Positions 26,401 through 36,796 of a stretch of 64,000 nt of DNA are shown piece by piece. The notes under the pieces are model-generated. The model searched no databases. It was given only the letters and a program-made list of their open reading frames with translations, and was not told the origin of the DNA. How positions within the stretch are numbered: position 1 is the stretch's first letter; the number at the start of each line of letters is the position of its first letter. Position numbers and translations under genes: made by a program. Origin of the DNA: Progne subis subis (Eukaryota > Chordata > Aves > Passeriformes > Hirundinidae); contig JAKJHU010000030.1 of the NCBI GenBank assembly GCA_022316685.1, forward strand, positions 12,909,360 to 12,973,359, given 5' to 3'.

Positions 26401-29400
26401 GGACACGGTCAATTTGTGAAATAATGCCATATTGCATTTCTAGTCAAGATTCATCCAGCTTTTCCACTCTTTGAATCATGCCCCACTTCCTTTCTATTAT
26501 TACATATATTTCCACTTGTATGAGTTTGCAGACTGTGATGAGATCAGCTCTTAACCTGCTCTCAAAATGTCATTTCATAAGCCCTTGATCAGCCTCTGGG
26601 ATGTTTTCTGAATTTCTGAACTACTGCAAAGTGACTTTTGCACTTTCCTCAGGGCTTTCACACATGGACTTGGAAAAAACAATTTGTTAGCATTGAGATC
26701 AACAGCAAAATTAAACTCTGCTGTTTGATGGTCAGTGGAATCATAAAATCATAGTATGGTTTGGGTTGGAAGGAACCTTAAAGATCATCTAGTTCCAATC
26801 CTCCTGCCATGAACAGAGACACCTTTCCACTAGCTCAGGTTGCTCAGAGCCCCATTCTGCCTGGCCTTCAACACTTCTAGGGATGGGGCATCCAGAATTT
26901 CTCTGGGCTCACCACCCTCACAGTTTGGAATTTCTTTCTCATATCTAATTTAAATCTACTCTCCTTCAGTTAAATTCATCCCCCCCTTGTTCTGTCACTA
27001 CGTATCTTTGCAAAAATCTCTCTCTGTTTTCCTTGTAGGCTTCCTTCAGGTACTGGAAGGCTACAATTAGGCCACCCCAAAGCCTTTTTTTTTTTTTTTT
27101 TCCCAGGCTGAAAAAACCCAAATCTCTCAGCCTTTCCTCATATGAGAAGTATTCCACCCCTCTGATCAACGTGGTGGCCTCCTCTAGACTCACTCCAACA
27201 GCTCCATGTCCTTCCTCTGTCCAGGACCCCAGAGCTGTATGCAGCACTGCAGGTGGGGTCTCACCAGAGCAGAGGGAAGGGGCAGAATCCCCTCCTCGAC
27301 CTGCTCCCCACCCTCCTTTCGATGCAGTCCAGGACAGGTTTTACTTTCTGGCATGTGAGTGCCCATGGCTGTGTCATGTCCAGTCTCTCATCCACCAACA
27401 CCCCCAAGTCCTTCTTGGCAGGACGGAACCCAGTACAAGTACAAGAACCCTTTCATTAGCTTCTGGCTCAGACCCACAGCTTCAGATGAATATTTAAGAA
27501 GCTTGGCTTTTAGAAATATACACTAGATTTTACAGTATTTTTTAAGACCTAGTGAAAATAGAGACGCTTAAAATTTCTATTGCTGTTTTCATTTGGTCTT
27601 TTCTTATTTACCTGTGGAAGCTGGAGTTAAAAACAAAGAGCCTGAGTGAGCCAGCACACACCACATCATTTCCTCCTTGTCCATCCTTTCAGCACTGCTT
27701 CCTCCAATATGAACTGAAGTTCAGCCCTTTATCTTCCTCAGCTTGGGTCACTGACCTTCCCCTCAAAGGGCATCCTGACCAACAGGATGAGTCTGCCCGT
27801 TCACAAGAGTCCCAGCAAGGAAGGGTTTTTTCAGCATAAAGGGACAGACTCAGCACAGTCCATGTAACTGGAATGGAAAGGTGCCAAACAGCTAAAACTA
27901 CATTTTAAGTGCTGCAATTAATATGCAGCACTTCTCATCTGCTGTCACTTCACAGAACAGCCCATGACATACTACCTCTGATTACAGAAGTCAAATCAGG
28001 AATGAGTGGGCAGTATTTTTCAGAAAAAAAATTAGACCAATGTAATGATACAATGTAATGGTACTTTATCCCCAGCACATTAAAAAAATCATTGAGATAT
28101 TTGCCATAGAATATTTATTATAAGGGCCAAAGATATAAACAAGTTTTAAAGGCACAAGATATAAACAGGTTTAAAAGGCACAAGGCTAATTGGTGGAGGG
28201 AAGGATCACCAACGGCTGTCCATGAGGGGAGGGGATGCAGTGCTTGGCTCAGGTAAGCACTAAAACTCACATTGCTGTGAGGGGCTGGAAGTGGCTGCCT
28301 CGGTCATAGTCACCCTCAGTACACCTCAGTTCCCTGAACACTTTCTGCTGGGGCTGGAGGCACCACCCTTGGTGAGAGAGGTTATTGCTCCTGTCACATA
28401 CTGCTGTTCTGTCCTCACCTCTCTGGCTGTCATCCAGACAGACTTCCCTCCCTTGGCTCTCCTTCCACTGAACGACAGCCTTCTCCCCTGGGCAGCACCT
28501 GGGCAGCAGGCACAGACACAACTGGCTGCCACTGCCACGTGAGATCCTGGCTGAGCCAAGAGGCTGTGGCACTGCTTCCCACTGCAAGGCAAGGCTCATT
28601 GCCAGCACAGGCAGGGAACAAGGGGAGAGGCTCTGGAAGGCTGCCCGTGTTCAGTGATGGCCCTTTGGTGCCGGAGAGTTGTGTGTCTCCTCCCCACCTC
28701 TGCTGGGGGGAGAAAGAAAAATCTGCTTAGGATTTGGTTCCAAACTAAGAAGATGAGAAAATCATCTTTAGTTGTGCCTCTAATTTCCTGTATAATGCAA
28801 AGCAACATTGTATGCTGCTTGTGGAAGGAAATAACATTTCTTTCAAATTGTTGTCTGGTACCTTTAGCCTACACACTGCACAGCGAGAGAATGTCTCTTC
28901 CAACAGTGAAAGTGCTTATACAAAGCTAAGCGGGAACCTGTGTAATAAGGTCTCGATTTCATTTAGAGAAATCTCTGCACTACCATAATAAATGCAATGA
29001 TTTTGCCCCTTACAGATGCTCTGTGTATGACCTTTCAAAATAAAGCATTGCAGTAATTGCAAAACAAGTTTCTTGTATCAGCATACAAATGCCATCTGTC
29101 AAAAAATGATGGCAAGAATTGTGTCATATTAAGTGCCAAGGTCTATGTCAAGATCTATTTCAACATATTTACATTCCTCTCATTCCAAATGCATCTGCAT
29201 ACCCTGAACACAGAGTCACTAGGAATGGAATCACTAGGAACAATTAATAAACACCTGTTGCCTCCCTTGGCAGTTTGCCTCTGTGTGTGTAAGTTTCCCA
29301 ATACCGAAAGATGGCTTATTTATCTGCTTTATAGCTAATAGTGCTTAAAGTGTAGGAGTAGAAATTGCTGTTGTATAATTCTCATGTTGTAACAGCCTCT

Positions 29401-32400
29401 CTGAAAGGGAAAGTTTTTAGCTTTTCCTAAGACGGTCAGATTCCTCATCTCTTTTCTGGAAAATTATCCCATGGCTACTGTGCCTTCAAACGAGAAATAA
29501 AAACAAATCTGTAGGGAAAAAAAGAGAAACCCTGTGAACTTTTCTTTGAGTCTGTATAGTTGTACTTACTGCACTGAGAGAAGTGTACCATAATGTTTTA
29601 TTTTCTGGTTTTTTTTTTTTTGTTTTTTTTTTTTTTGAAAGGGGATGAAGGTGAAAAGGGAGATAGAGGAGAAGTGGGCAAACAAGGAAAGGTTGGACCA
29701 AAAGGACCAAAAGGTATTTATGATGGCTTGTTGACTACTGCTGGTATATGAATATCATTATACACAACTGTACTGATGCATATGATTGGTGTTTAATGCT
29801 TTTCATTTCTGTTTCACCCTTGAATTTCACAATCCTGTCAAACATTTATTGGTGAACATAAAAATACTTAGCTTGGTTCAATTCCTACTGATACTTAAGA
29901 CAAATATAAATGGCCGTCATGAGTGTGATTCAGAAAACCTAGATCATATACATAATCAGAAAGATTATTCTTACTGAAATTACCCTTTAGTTGAAATCAA
30001 ATTTGGAGTATTATTGCCTAGCATCAGGGTGCTAAATAATATTTGGCTTCAGCTATCTATATTCTGCAGAAAAGCAAATAAAGCCATACATTAAAAAAAA
30101 AAAAAAAAAAAAAGTTCCTCTGATCAAACATCATCCAAGATGAGAACAAGGAGTCACAGATGTTTAAGGACTTGGCTCAATTAAATAGGTCCTATGTCCA
30201 CAGTGTGACCTGGGCAGATCAGTTGGAGGTACCAGATGTGACCATGTCAGCCTTGATTGCATACTGTAATTTATCTTAAGCTTAATTTATCTTTAGAGTT
30301 TAATGATAATGCATATCCAAGGTCTTTCTTCCCTTGACTATGGCTTCAGACTAATCAGAAAAGTTTTTACTTTTATAGAAACTTTAAAATCATTCTGTTA
30401 TTATTGTTATAATAAAAAACTTTTTCCATTTTTAAACGCTTTCTTATGATTTTGCTTCTTACCTTGAAATGAACATCAGGTAAGATACAAGGAATTCAGG
30501 GAATCAACCATTTACAAAGCATCTTATTGACATTAAATTCCTTTTGCAAACTGAGATTCCCTTGATTGGCCTGTCATCATTAGACAGCTATTTCAGAACT
30601 TACACTATTAATCAATTAAAAAGGACACCTGTTATTTTGGTGCTCTAAAGACTGGGAAAACACATACAGCAAAATTAGTAGCTCCCTACATGCAGTCCTG
30701 CTTTGAGAAGGACTCCCAGCAAAGCTGCAAGGACTTAAGAAAAGTGTTTTGCCTGGGGTGGAGAAAAATAAAAGCTGTCGGCCTGGTTTGACTGTGAAGT
30801 AAATCAGTAGCAGTTTTAGTTTCTATTTCCTCTAAGACAATATGATGTTTGAACAGGCTGTTCTGTTGGAATATCCTACTTTGGAATGTCCTACTGCAGT
30901 ACCCCACAGGAGCAGAGATCTGGCTGTACTCTTCCACGTATCCTCAGGGCTGCACTCACTTCACTTGGCCACACATGCAGAGTGGCCACACTCAGTCAAA
31001 TAGCAGCAGTAGAGACCTAAACAGTGCCTCAGAAAAGAAATTACAGCAACCACCCATACTCATTTCCTCTTCATTTCTTCTCTTAGGAAACAAAGGACCA
31101 GTGGGCGATATTGGCGACCAGGGAATGCTTGGTAAAATTGGTCCAATTGGTGGAAAGGGTAAGCTCTGGTCTGGGAATTTTCTTGGGTTTTTTTCCCCCC
31201 AAGGTAAATATATGTTTTATGAGAGCTCCAGATATGGAACAATATTAGATAATAGTATGACCAGTGCTCTCCAAATAAAGTTTTGCATGAAGACTGGTGA
31301 TGAGAGCTAGCTGAAACACCCTCATTTTATTTTCCACGTGCAATATATCCAACTAATTTAGCTAAAATAATTTCTTTTATGAGTTAAGACACCAATCCTC
31401 TTTAATGGATCTAGTTGAAGGTATTTCTGCTCAATGCATGGGGGTTGGACTAGATGACCTTGAAAGGTCACTTCCACCCCAGACTATTCTATGATTCTGT
31501 GGTAAAACAGGAAGAGAGAAATGCAGTTCCTGTGAAGTAAATCCTCTGAACACTCTAAGAGACACATTTGTGTCTTTGATTTGGGTGCTGAAGGCCTAAG
31601 CCAATGTCCTGCTGCTGCTGAGGATGCCACACATTGTCACCTACACTGCTGTAGCTCATGTGAGCGAGCAATGCACAGGACATCCCTGTCTTGGTAAGGA
31701 ACGTATTCACATAAGCAGGGATGGCAACTACTTGCAAATCAAGGTAGATTCCAAATTTGCCTGGACAACAATTTCATGAAATCTTGCTCTATTTATATTG
31801 AGAAGGAACTCAGGCATTCCTTTCTGATATTCCTAAAGAGCTACTTAAGAAGGAATAGTACTTCTGCCACAAGGAGACCTGCCTTGAAAGCTGACCAGGG
31901 CCACCACCATTGCCAGGAGAACTCTGGGGTCTCTAACCAGCACATCAGCTTGGGTATTCTGTTGAGTGAGTGGAATAGTCTCTCTGGAGAGCTTCTCAAG
32001 ACATTGTTTTAATACACCTTTCATGGCCTCTAGCCAGCCTCAGTATTAGGCAAGAAGAAAAGATTTTGACCTGAGGGATTAATTTTCAGAAGTACCTAGA
32101 AAACTGAAAACCCAGAGAGTTATCTCCTAAGATGTCTTCAATCCCCAAAGGAGACAAAAATGAAGAATCTCATAAGTTTCTTTACCTGAAAGTAAACCAG
32201 TGTTCTGAGCCTTTAAATCCAGCTCTCTTTTAATCTGAATGCACAATTTATTGCCCCCTTAGAGTTTTTTCTCGTTCTTTTATTTACGGAAGCAAAGGTC
32301 ACTAAGTCACTATTTAAATCTATGATTAAACATTTGAGTTCTTAATGAAGCAACCCTGAAGTTCCAGTTGGCAAGTGTGCAGTGTCAAGCACTGCTAATT

Positions 32401-33889
32401 AAAATGACATCCAACTTCTAAATTCTTTAAAAAAACCACAACCATATAAAGAAAAAAGTACACAAAAACAAGGTCATCAATAAGGTAGAGCAAGTATTAG
32501 TATGTTTTGACCTCTGAAGGTTTTATTCCTAAAAATGCTGACATGAATGTCAGATAAAGCCCAGCTGTTCCTGACCCAAATTACAACTGAGATGTTTTTT
32601 AAACAGCTAGTCACCTCCAGTTATATAGAAACAGAGCATTTGGAGAAGTATTTTTATCACTTTTATCATTTACAACATAGGGGGAAAGCAGTTGGATGCA
32701 AATAAATCACATTTCCATAAACTGAACTGAAATGCTGCTCCTTAATGACCTCCCTCCATGCAGGTGCCAACTGCTGCCCACGCATGCAATCTCTTGCATG
32801 CATGAATTCAGTGTCTTAGAGCACATGTGCTGCCTCATCTCACCATGGAGCTCCTGTACCTGGGGAAGGGCTCTGTCCTGCAACCCCTGAGAGAGCCCAA
32901 GATTTCTTGAGTGCTTTCAGCCTCAGGATCATTTTGCAGTTTATATTTAATGTAAGTGGTACCAGGAACCAGCAGCACACGAGATGCCTGTGTTATCAGT
33001 GAGTTAGCTATTAAAGGGTTCTCATTTCCATGCACCAGAATTAATCGTGGTTTGTTTAACTTGGCACGTCTTCCAGTACAGTCCATCAGAGCTTCCTATC
33101 AAAAGCATACTGTTAATACATTATTAAATGGGTTTTTGAATATGCTTCCCTGACAACTGCACTGTCTGAGATCTGAGAATATATTTTTCTCTTTTTTCAG
33201 GGGACAAAGGAGCCAAAGGCTTACCAGGGGTTTCAGGAAAAAAAGGAAAAGCAGGTATGCTACGCATCGATCTGTGCAGAATGGTCAAGTCTGCTAGATC
33301 TTTGATTTCAGGGTTGGTTTGTATGGAATTCCATGAAATTTTGAGGCCCAAGAAAGAAAGTGAGAATAGACAAAATATAAGGAAGAGACTGAAAATGTTT
33401 TGTTGAACAAAATAAAGGATAGTGTAGGGACATGACTGATTCCTATGAATACACCAGCATACACAAAATATGAAGTCACCCAAACTCATGGATAATGTTT
33501 TGTATCGTAAAAACTAACACACAGACTAGCAGTTTGCATTTCCACTGGATACTAGAAGAAAGTTTCTTAATATCAAAAGAATCAAGCCCTTTAACAATCT
33601 CCTAATAGGAGCATGGGAGAAAAGAGTGATTTTAGATAGAACATAATCTGTTGTAAAATTAATGCAATGCATTTGCTTACAGGAGGAGAATTTGACTCTG
33701 ACAACCTAGAAAGATCTTCTCAGTCGTAGTAACCTTGAATGGCTACCCACCTTGAAGTTATACTTGTGTTTATTTTTAAGAGATTTCATATTAAATGACC
33801 ATTTGGTTGTTAATGGGAAACCATCAGCAACTTACTTTCTTTCTAAGAATAACAGAAGAACAAACAAAACCTCCACCAAGCCAAATTCC

Positions 33890-33946
<57 letters not shown>

Positions 33947-36172
33947 TAACTGAGACCTGAGACTTCAGCACTTGAAATTTATTGATTATTTGGGTTGGTA
34001 TTAACTTGCTTAAGCCAGTTCGCTAGGGAGTGTACAGAGTGTACAGAGCCAAAACATTAAACACTTTGATCAACAGAAGTATAGCCAGTGGGGTAAGGTA
34101 AGACTGGCTCTCCATAAGTGGAGCCCAGGTCTTCAGAAGTTTTGGAGGTGGGCTACAGGTGACTCTCCATGCACACACACAGGGTTCTAAATGGGTAAAT
34201 CTTCTGTCCTTTGTATTGCATCAGGCACGGTCTGTGACTGTGGAAGATACCGCAGATTTGTTGGACAACTAAATATCAATGTTGCTCGTCTTAACACATC
34301 CATCAAGTTTGTGAAGAATGGTAAGGACACTTACGTGTTTGATGGGATTTTTTTGACTCCAATAACAGATACCATTGCTATTCTTCTACCATTGTTGCTC
34401 TATGGAAGTGTCCACAGATGACTCAGAGAGAGAGTCCTCTGTTTCAGGCACTCTGAAAACCTAAAAGGAGAGACAGTCTTACACCTGTAAGGATAAAAGG
34501 ACCAGATGACTAAAAGCAAAAACAAAGTTATCAACAGTGCAAGAAAATGCATCGTGAAAAGCATGAGGAATAATTTGCTAACCACCTCTGCACTGTCATT
34601 CTGCTCAGGTTTGGTGGCTAGTCAGGCAATATAAGGCAGAAGTTTGTGCCAGTCTGTTCTAGAGAGGCCAGAAGAGCAATAAGAACCTCTTGATCTTTCT
34701 GCTGCCCAGGAAGCCTGCAGACACGGTACTCCTAGCGCTCCCTTCAGTGCATGCACAATTTTCCTGTAACAAGGGACCAACATTCAAGGATATGGGTTGT
34801 AAGAAGCCATGTTTGCAGGCAGTGCTGTCAGGTGGACAGTGAAAACTGCCCCAATGAAAGGAAGGGAGTTTCCTGGCATAAAAGTGATTTTCAGACAGCT
34901 CTACCATGTCCAAGACTAGGGCTATATCACTAAATTAAATTAATTTGAGACTCTTCTTTGTCACTGCAGGCATCCATCACAGAACTACACCCATCTATAT
35001 TAAAAATAATAGAAAACTGAATGATGTATTATCAAAGAGTGTCCCTCTACTAAATTCCAAGCTGTGCCTGGAGTAGCTCCTGAATTGTTTGGAAGAGCAT
35101 TAATTTTCCCAGGCCAAAGTCTGCTCAGGACCATTCCAGCAATCCATTAACAGAGACAATCAACTTCCAGCAACCAGGCAAGCTCCTTAGCATTGCTTAA
35201 TTCGCTAGGCTATACACCCACTGGTTGAGAGATCTGCCTTTTAAAGCTGCTGAGCAGCCACAATTTTCTTCCTAGTCAATGCCACAGTGCAACAGCAGCT
35301 CTGAATAGCAGCCGTATCTAAAATGTCTTACCTTAGCAGTTGCATTCTTTATCTTATACATGGAAAGGGCCTGAAAACCTATCTATATCGCTGTGTTTCT
35401 ATCCCATGGCACTCACAATCTCTATTCAAGAACATAAAAAGCAATAGAGTGATCCAGAACTAGACATTGCCATTTGACTATAGCATGCCCTAAATTGATT
35501 AGTATTAGATATCCAGGAAATAAAACTGAAGTGTCACAGGAGACACACCAGTCAGGACTGAATAGTTCTTGTCCTAATATGTGCTGAGTGTTTGACAATC
35601 CCGTTAGTCACATCAATCTCTGATCATGTCCTCATCACTCATCATAAATACAGTGGTGGGAATACTTTTTCTCCTTCCCTTTTATTAATTCTAATGTAAA
35701 AATAATTTCATTGTCATATTGGAATAGAATAACCTTCAGCATCTGTTGACACACCATTAAGCAGTTTTTCTTCTTCCAAGTTATAGCAGGTATCAGGGAG
35801 ACAGATGAGAAATTCTATTACATCGTGAAAGAAGAGAAGAATTACAGAGAAGCCTTGATCCACTGCAGGGACAGAGGAGGATCACTGGCCATGCCTAAAG
35901 ATGAGGCAACCAATGCCCTGATTGCTGACTACATCTCCAACAGTGGCCTGTTCCGAGCCTTCATTGGGCTGAATGACATGGAAAGAGAAGGACAGTTTGT
36001 GTATGCGGACAACAGCCCACTGCAGAACTACAGTAACTGGAAGCAAGGGGAGCCACATGACCCAGCTGGTCACGAGGACTGTGTGGAAATGCTCAGCACA
36101 GGAGAGTGGAACGACTCTGAGTGCCAAGTCACCATCTACTTCGTCTGTGAATTCCTCAAGAAGAGGAAATAA
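17289..36172 (+). CDS. COLEC10: Collectin-10 (CL-L1), six coding exons, 277 aa
   Basis: Secreted C-type lectin of the collectin family. In other vertebrates it is made mainly in liver, forms heteromers with COLEC11, binds sugars in a calcium-dependent way, and recruits MASP proteases of the lectin complement pathway. Coding exons are 17289-17436, 29642-29713, 31087-31158, 33201-33254, 34225-34320 and 35781-36172. All introns are phase 1 with GT..AG ends, and the join gives 834 nt, 277 residues plus stop, the same length as I recall for the human protein. Order: hydrophobic signal peptide (about 1-27), N-terminal segment with Cys39, 23 uninterrupted Gly-X-Y triplets (47-115), VCDCG and neck coiled coil (117-147), C-type lectin domain (about 150-277) with Cys176, 248, 262 and 270. 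Ca-site residues visible are E238, E246, N258 and D259. The specificity triplet reads EPH (238-240), where human has EPS. No frameshift or stop is seen, so the gene looks intact. Untranslated ends are not defined. Confidence 0.97.
22616..23852 (-). mobile_element. tRNA-Ile/CR1-type SINE containing an internal minisatellite
   Basis: Read on the minus strand, the right end (about 23852 down to 23785) resembles a tRNA-Ile gene: A-box-like GAGCTTGCTTTGG, then GGAGCCTGCTGCTGA, then ATCATGGGTTCTGTCCCC over the B box. The left end (22616-22660) is a CR1-type 3' tail with the repeated CACAGAAT motif. This head-plus-tail plan is that of the songbird SINE TguSINE1, in which the tail lets CR1 machinery copy the element. 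A normal copy would be a few hundred bases at most. This one is about 1.24 kb because the B-box-to-tail segment is amplified 18-fold. Family name is from memory, so moderate certainty. Confidence 0.7.
22655..23800. repeat. 18-copy tandem minisatellite, 63/65-bp unit
   Basis: Eighteen head-to-tail units, recognisable by CATCTGGGGA, each containing GGATCACTGAACC, GCTCATGAACAGCCC and ATGATAGGACCCACA. Two length classes exist: 63 bp (CTCATGAAC) and 65 bp (CTCACATGAAC). Single-base variants are shared between non-adjacent units, for example AACAACCC in units 3, 4, 9 and 17, which suggests conversion or unequal exchange. Because 63 is divisible by three, it leaves short open frames on the minus strand; these are not genes. 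Lies in COLEC10 intron 1. Confidence 0.97.
26738..27465 (-). mobile_element. CR1 LINE 3' fragment
   Basis: Starts with AATCATAAAATCATAGTATGG and continues with GGTTGGAAGGAACCTTAAAGA, CCTTTCCACTAGCTCAGGTTGCTC and further CR1 3' blocks. It reaches the CACCCCCAAGTCCTTCTTGG block near its 5' break. No RT coding is left. Lies in COLEC10 intron 1. Confidence 0.93.
28131..28182. repeat. Two-copy 26-bp tandem duplication
   Basis: AGATATAAACAAGTTTTAAA GGCACA is followed at once by a near-identical 26-bp copy with one or two changes. Small local duplication in COLEC10 intron 1. Confidence 0.85.
29642..29713 (+). CDS. COLEC10: COLEC10 coding exon 2: collagen-like repeats
   Basis: 72 nt of Gly-X-Y code (residues 50-73). 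The acceptor AG (29640-29641) follows two long T tracts separated by a G, and the donor is GTATTT at 29714. The exon carries the motif QGKVGP (64-69), which fits the GKxGP pattern used for MASP binding in collectins and ficolins. Confidence 0.94.
30066..30113 (+). repeat. AATAAA followed by a poly(A) run of about 22-24
   Basis: AATAAAGCCATACATT then a long A run has the shape of a retrocopied mRNA 3' end. I cannot name the source sequence upstream, so it may equally be a chance simple repeat. In COLEC10 intron 2. Confidence 0.45.
31087..31158 (+). CDS. COLEC10: COLEC10 coding exon 3: collagen-like repeats
   Basis: 72 nt, residues 74-97, again eight Gly-X-Y triplets. It begins after TCTTAG and ends at GTAAGC. 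It carries LGKIGP (88-93), the position equivalent to the human GKTGP motif, a likely MASP contact. Confidence 0.94.
31400..31502 (+). mobile_element. CR1 3' end fragment
   Basis: GGGGGTTGGACTAGATGACC, then CCTTGAAAGGTCACTTCCACC and ATTCTATGATTCTGTGG: the last 90 bases of a CR1. In COLEC10 intron 3. Confidence 0.88.
33201..33254 (+). CDS. COLEC10: COLEC10 coding exon 4: end of collagen-like region
   Basis: 54 nt, residues 98-115, six Gly-X-Y triplets. The acceptor is a good polypyrimidine tract ending CAG and the donor is GTATGC. Lysine is frequent at X and Y positions, as in the family. Confidence 0.93.
33895..33942. repeat. A48 homopolymer tract
   Basis: Uninterrupted run of about 48 A, in COLEC10 intron 4. 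No upstream AATAAA or recognisable retrocopy body is seen, so I call it a simple repeat. Exact length is likely polymorphic or error-prone. Confidence 0.9.
34225..34320 (+). CDS. COLEC10: COLEC10 coding exon 5: neck coiled coil
   Basis: 96 nt, residues 116-147, starting with TVCDCGRYRRFVGQL. Heptad-like hydrophobic spacing (V, L, I, V, L, I) fits the alpha-helical neck that trimerises collectin subunits. The acceptor is ATCAG and the donor is GTAAGG at 34321. Confidence 0.94.
35781..36172 (+). CDS. COLEC10: COLEC10 coding exon 6: C-type lectin domain and stop
   Basis: 392 nt, residues 148-277, then TAA. It encodes the whole carbohydrate-recognition domain: the first Cys (176) after YREALIHC, the FIGLND block, the EPH triplet (238-240), HEDC, the WND core (257-259), and the last Cys pair (262, 270). 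It ends in basic FLKKRK. No domain residue is disrupted by a stop or frameshift. Confidence 0.97.
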
Positions 36173-36663
36173 AAGTGCCAGAGAATGTGCCTGGCACCTG
36201 CTGTATATACAATAACCCATGCTCATTCATTTATGGTAGGGAGAACAAATCAGGGATAGGAAACCAGGGACAGGGCTCAATCCAGCCTTCACATCACTGG
36301 GCTGAGCAAATGTAACTACTGTTTAGTCATCAGTGACTAAAAAGTCAGCACAGGTCTGCAGGGGGCATCCAGCCTGTTGTGAATTTTTATTTCATTTCTA
36401 CATGCATTTTAGGGTTGGTATTTCTATGTGTAATTTAGGGGTAAATTTAGAGCATGCAGAAGTGAATATAATTTCACCATTCCCAGAAATAAGATCATTG
36501 GTATATGAAGTACTGATGTGATTTGCAAAGCCCACAGATGGAAAGAGCATGACCTTCATTAATCTCTGACTTGCACAGGGATTTCCTTCCCGGTAATTTC
36601 CCTAATGACTTCAGAGCTCAGAGAAAACATTTAAGTATCTCTTGAAAAATTCCTTCTTTTGTT

Positions 36664-36765
36664 AGAATCATAATTTGAGGTGGAAGGTATCTCTGGAGGT
36701 CATTTGGTTAAATCTTGCATGCAAAGTGGGATCAACTTCAAACTTAGAAGTTGTTATAATCTCCT
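36664..36765 (-). mobile_element. CR1 3' end fragment
   Basis: TAGAATCATAATTTGAGGTGGAAGG and GTCATTTGGTTAAATC are the minus-strand form of a CR1 3' end. It sits immediately left of the larger + strand CR1, so the two are head-to-head by their outer ends. Confidence 0.7.
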
Positions 36766-36796
36766 TAATTTAGCTATGCAATTATATTGCTTGATA

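Larger units (their letters stand above)
17437..29641 (+). other. COLEC10: COLEC10 intron 1 (12.2 kb)
   Basis: Phase 1 intron with GT..AG ends. It holds the SINE/minisatellite at 22.6-23.9 kb, the CR1 at 26.7-27.5 kb and two GC-richer patches (20200-20300 and 28190-28720) that I cannot assign. Apart from these it is AT-rich unique sequence. Open frames inside it show no known family. Confidence 0.85.

Noticed and set aside
33895..33942. Processed pseudogene tail
   Set aside because: No upstream poly(A) signal, no target duplication seen, and no recognisable retrocopied body.
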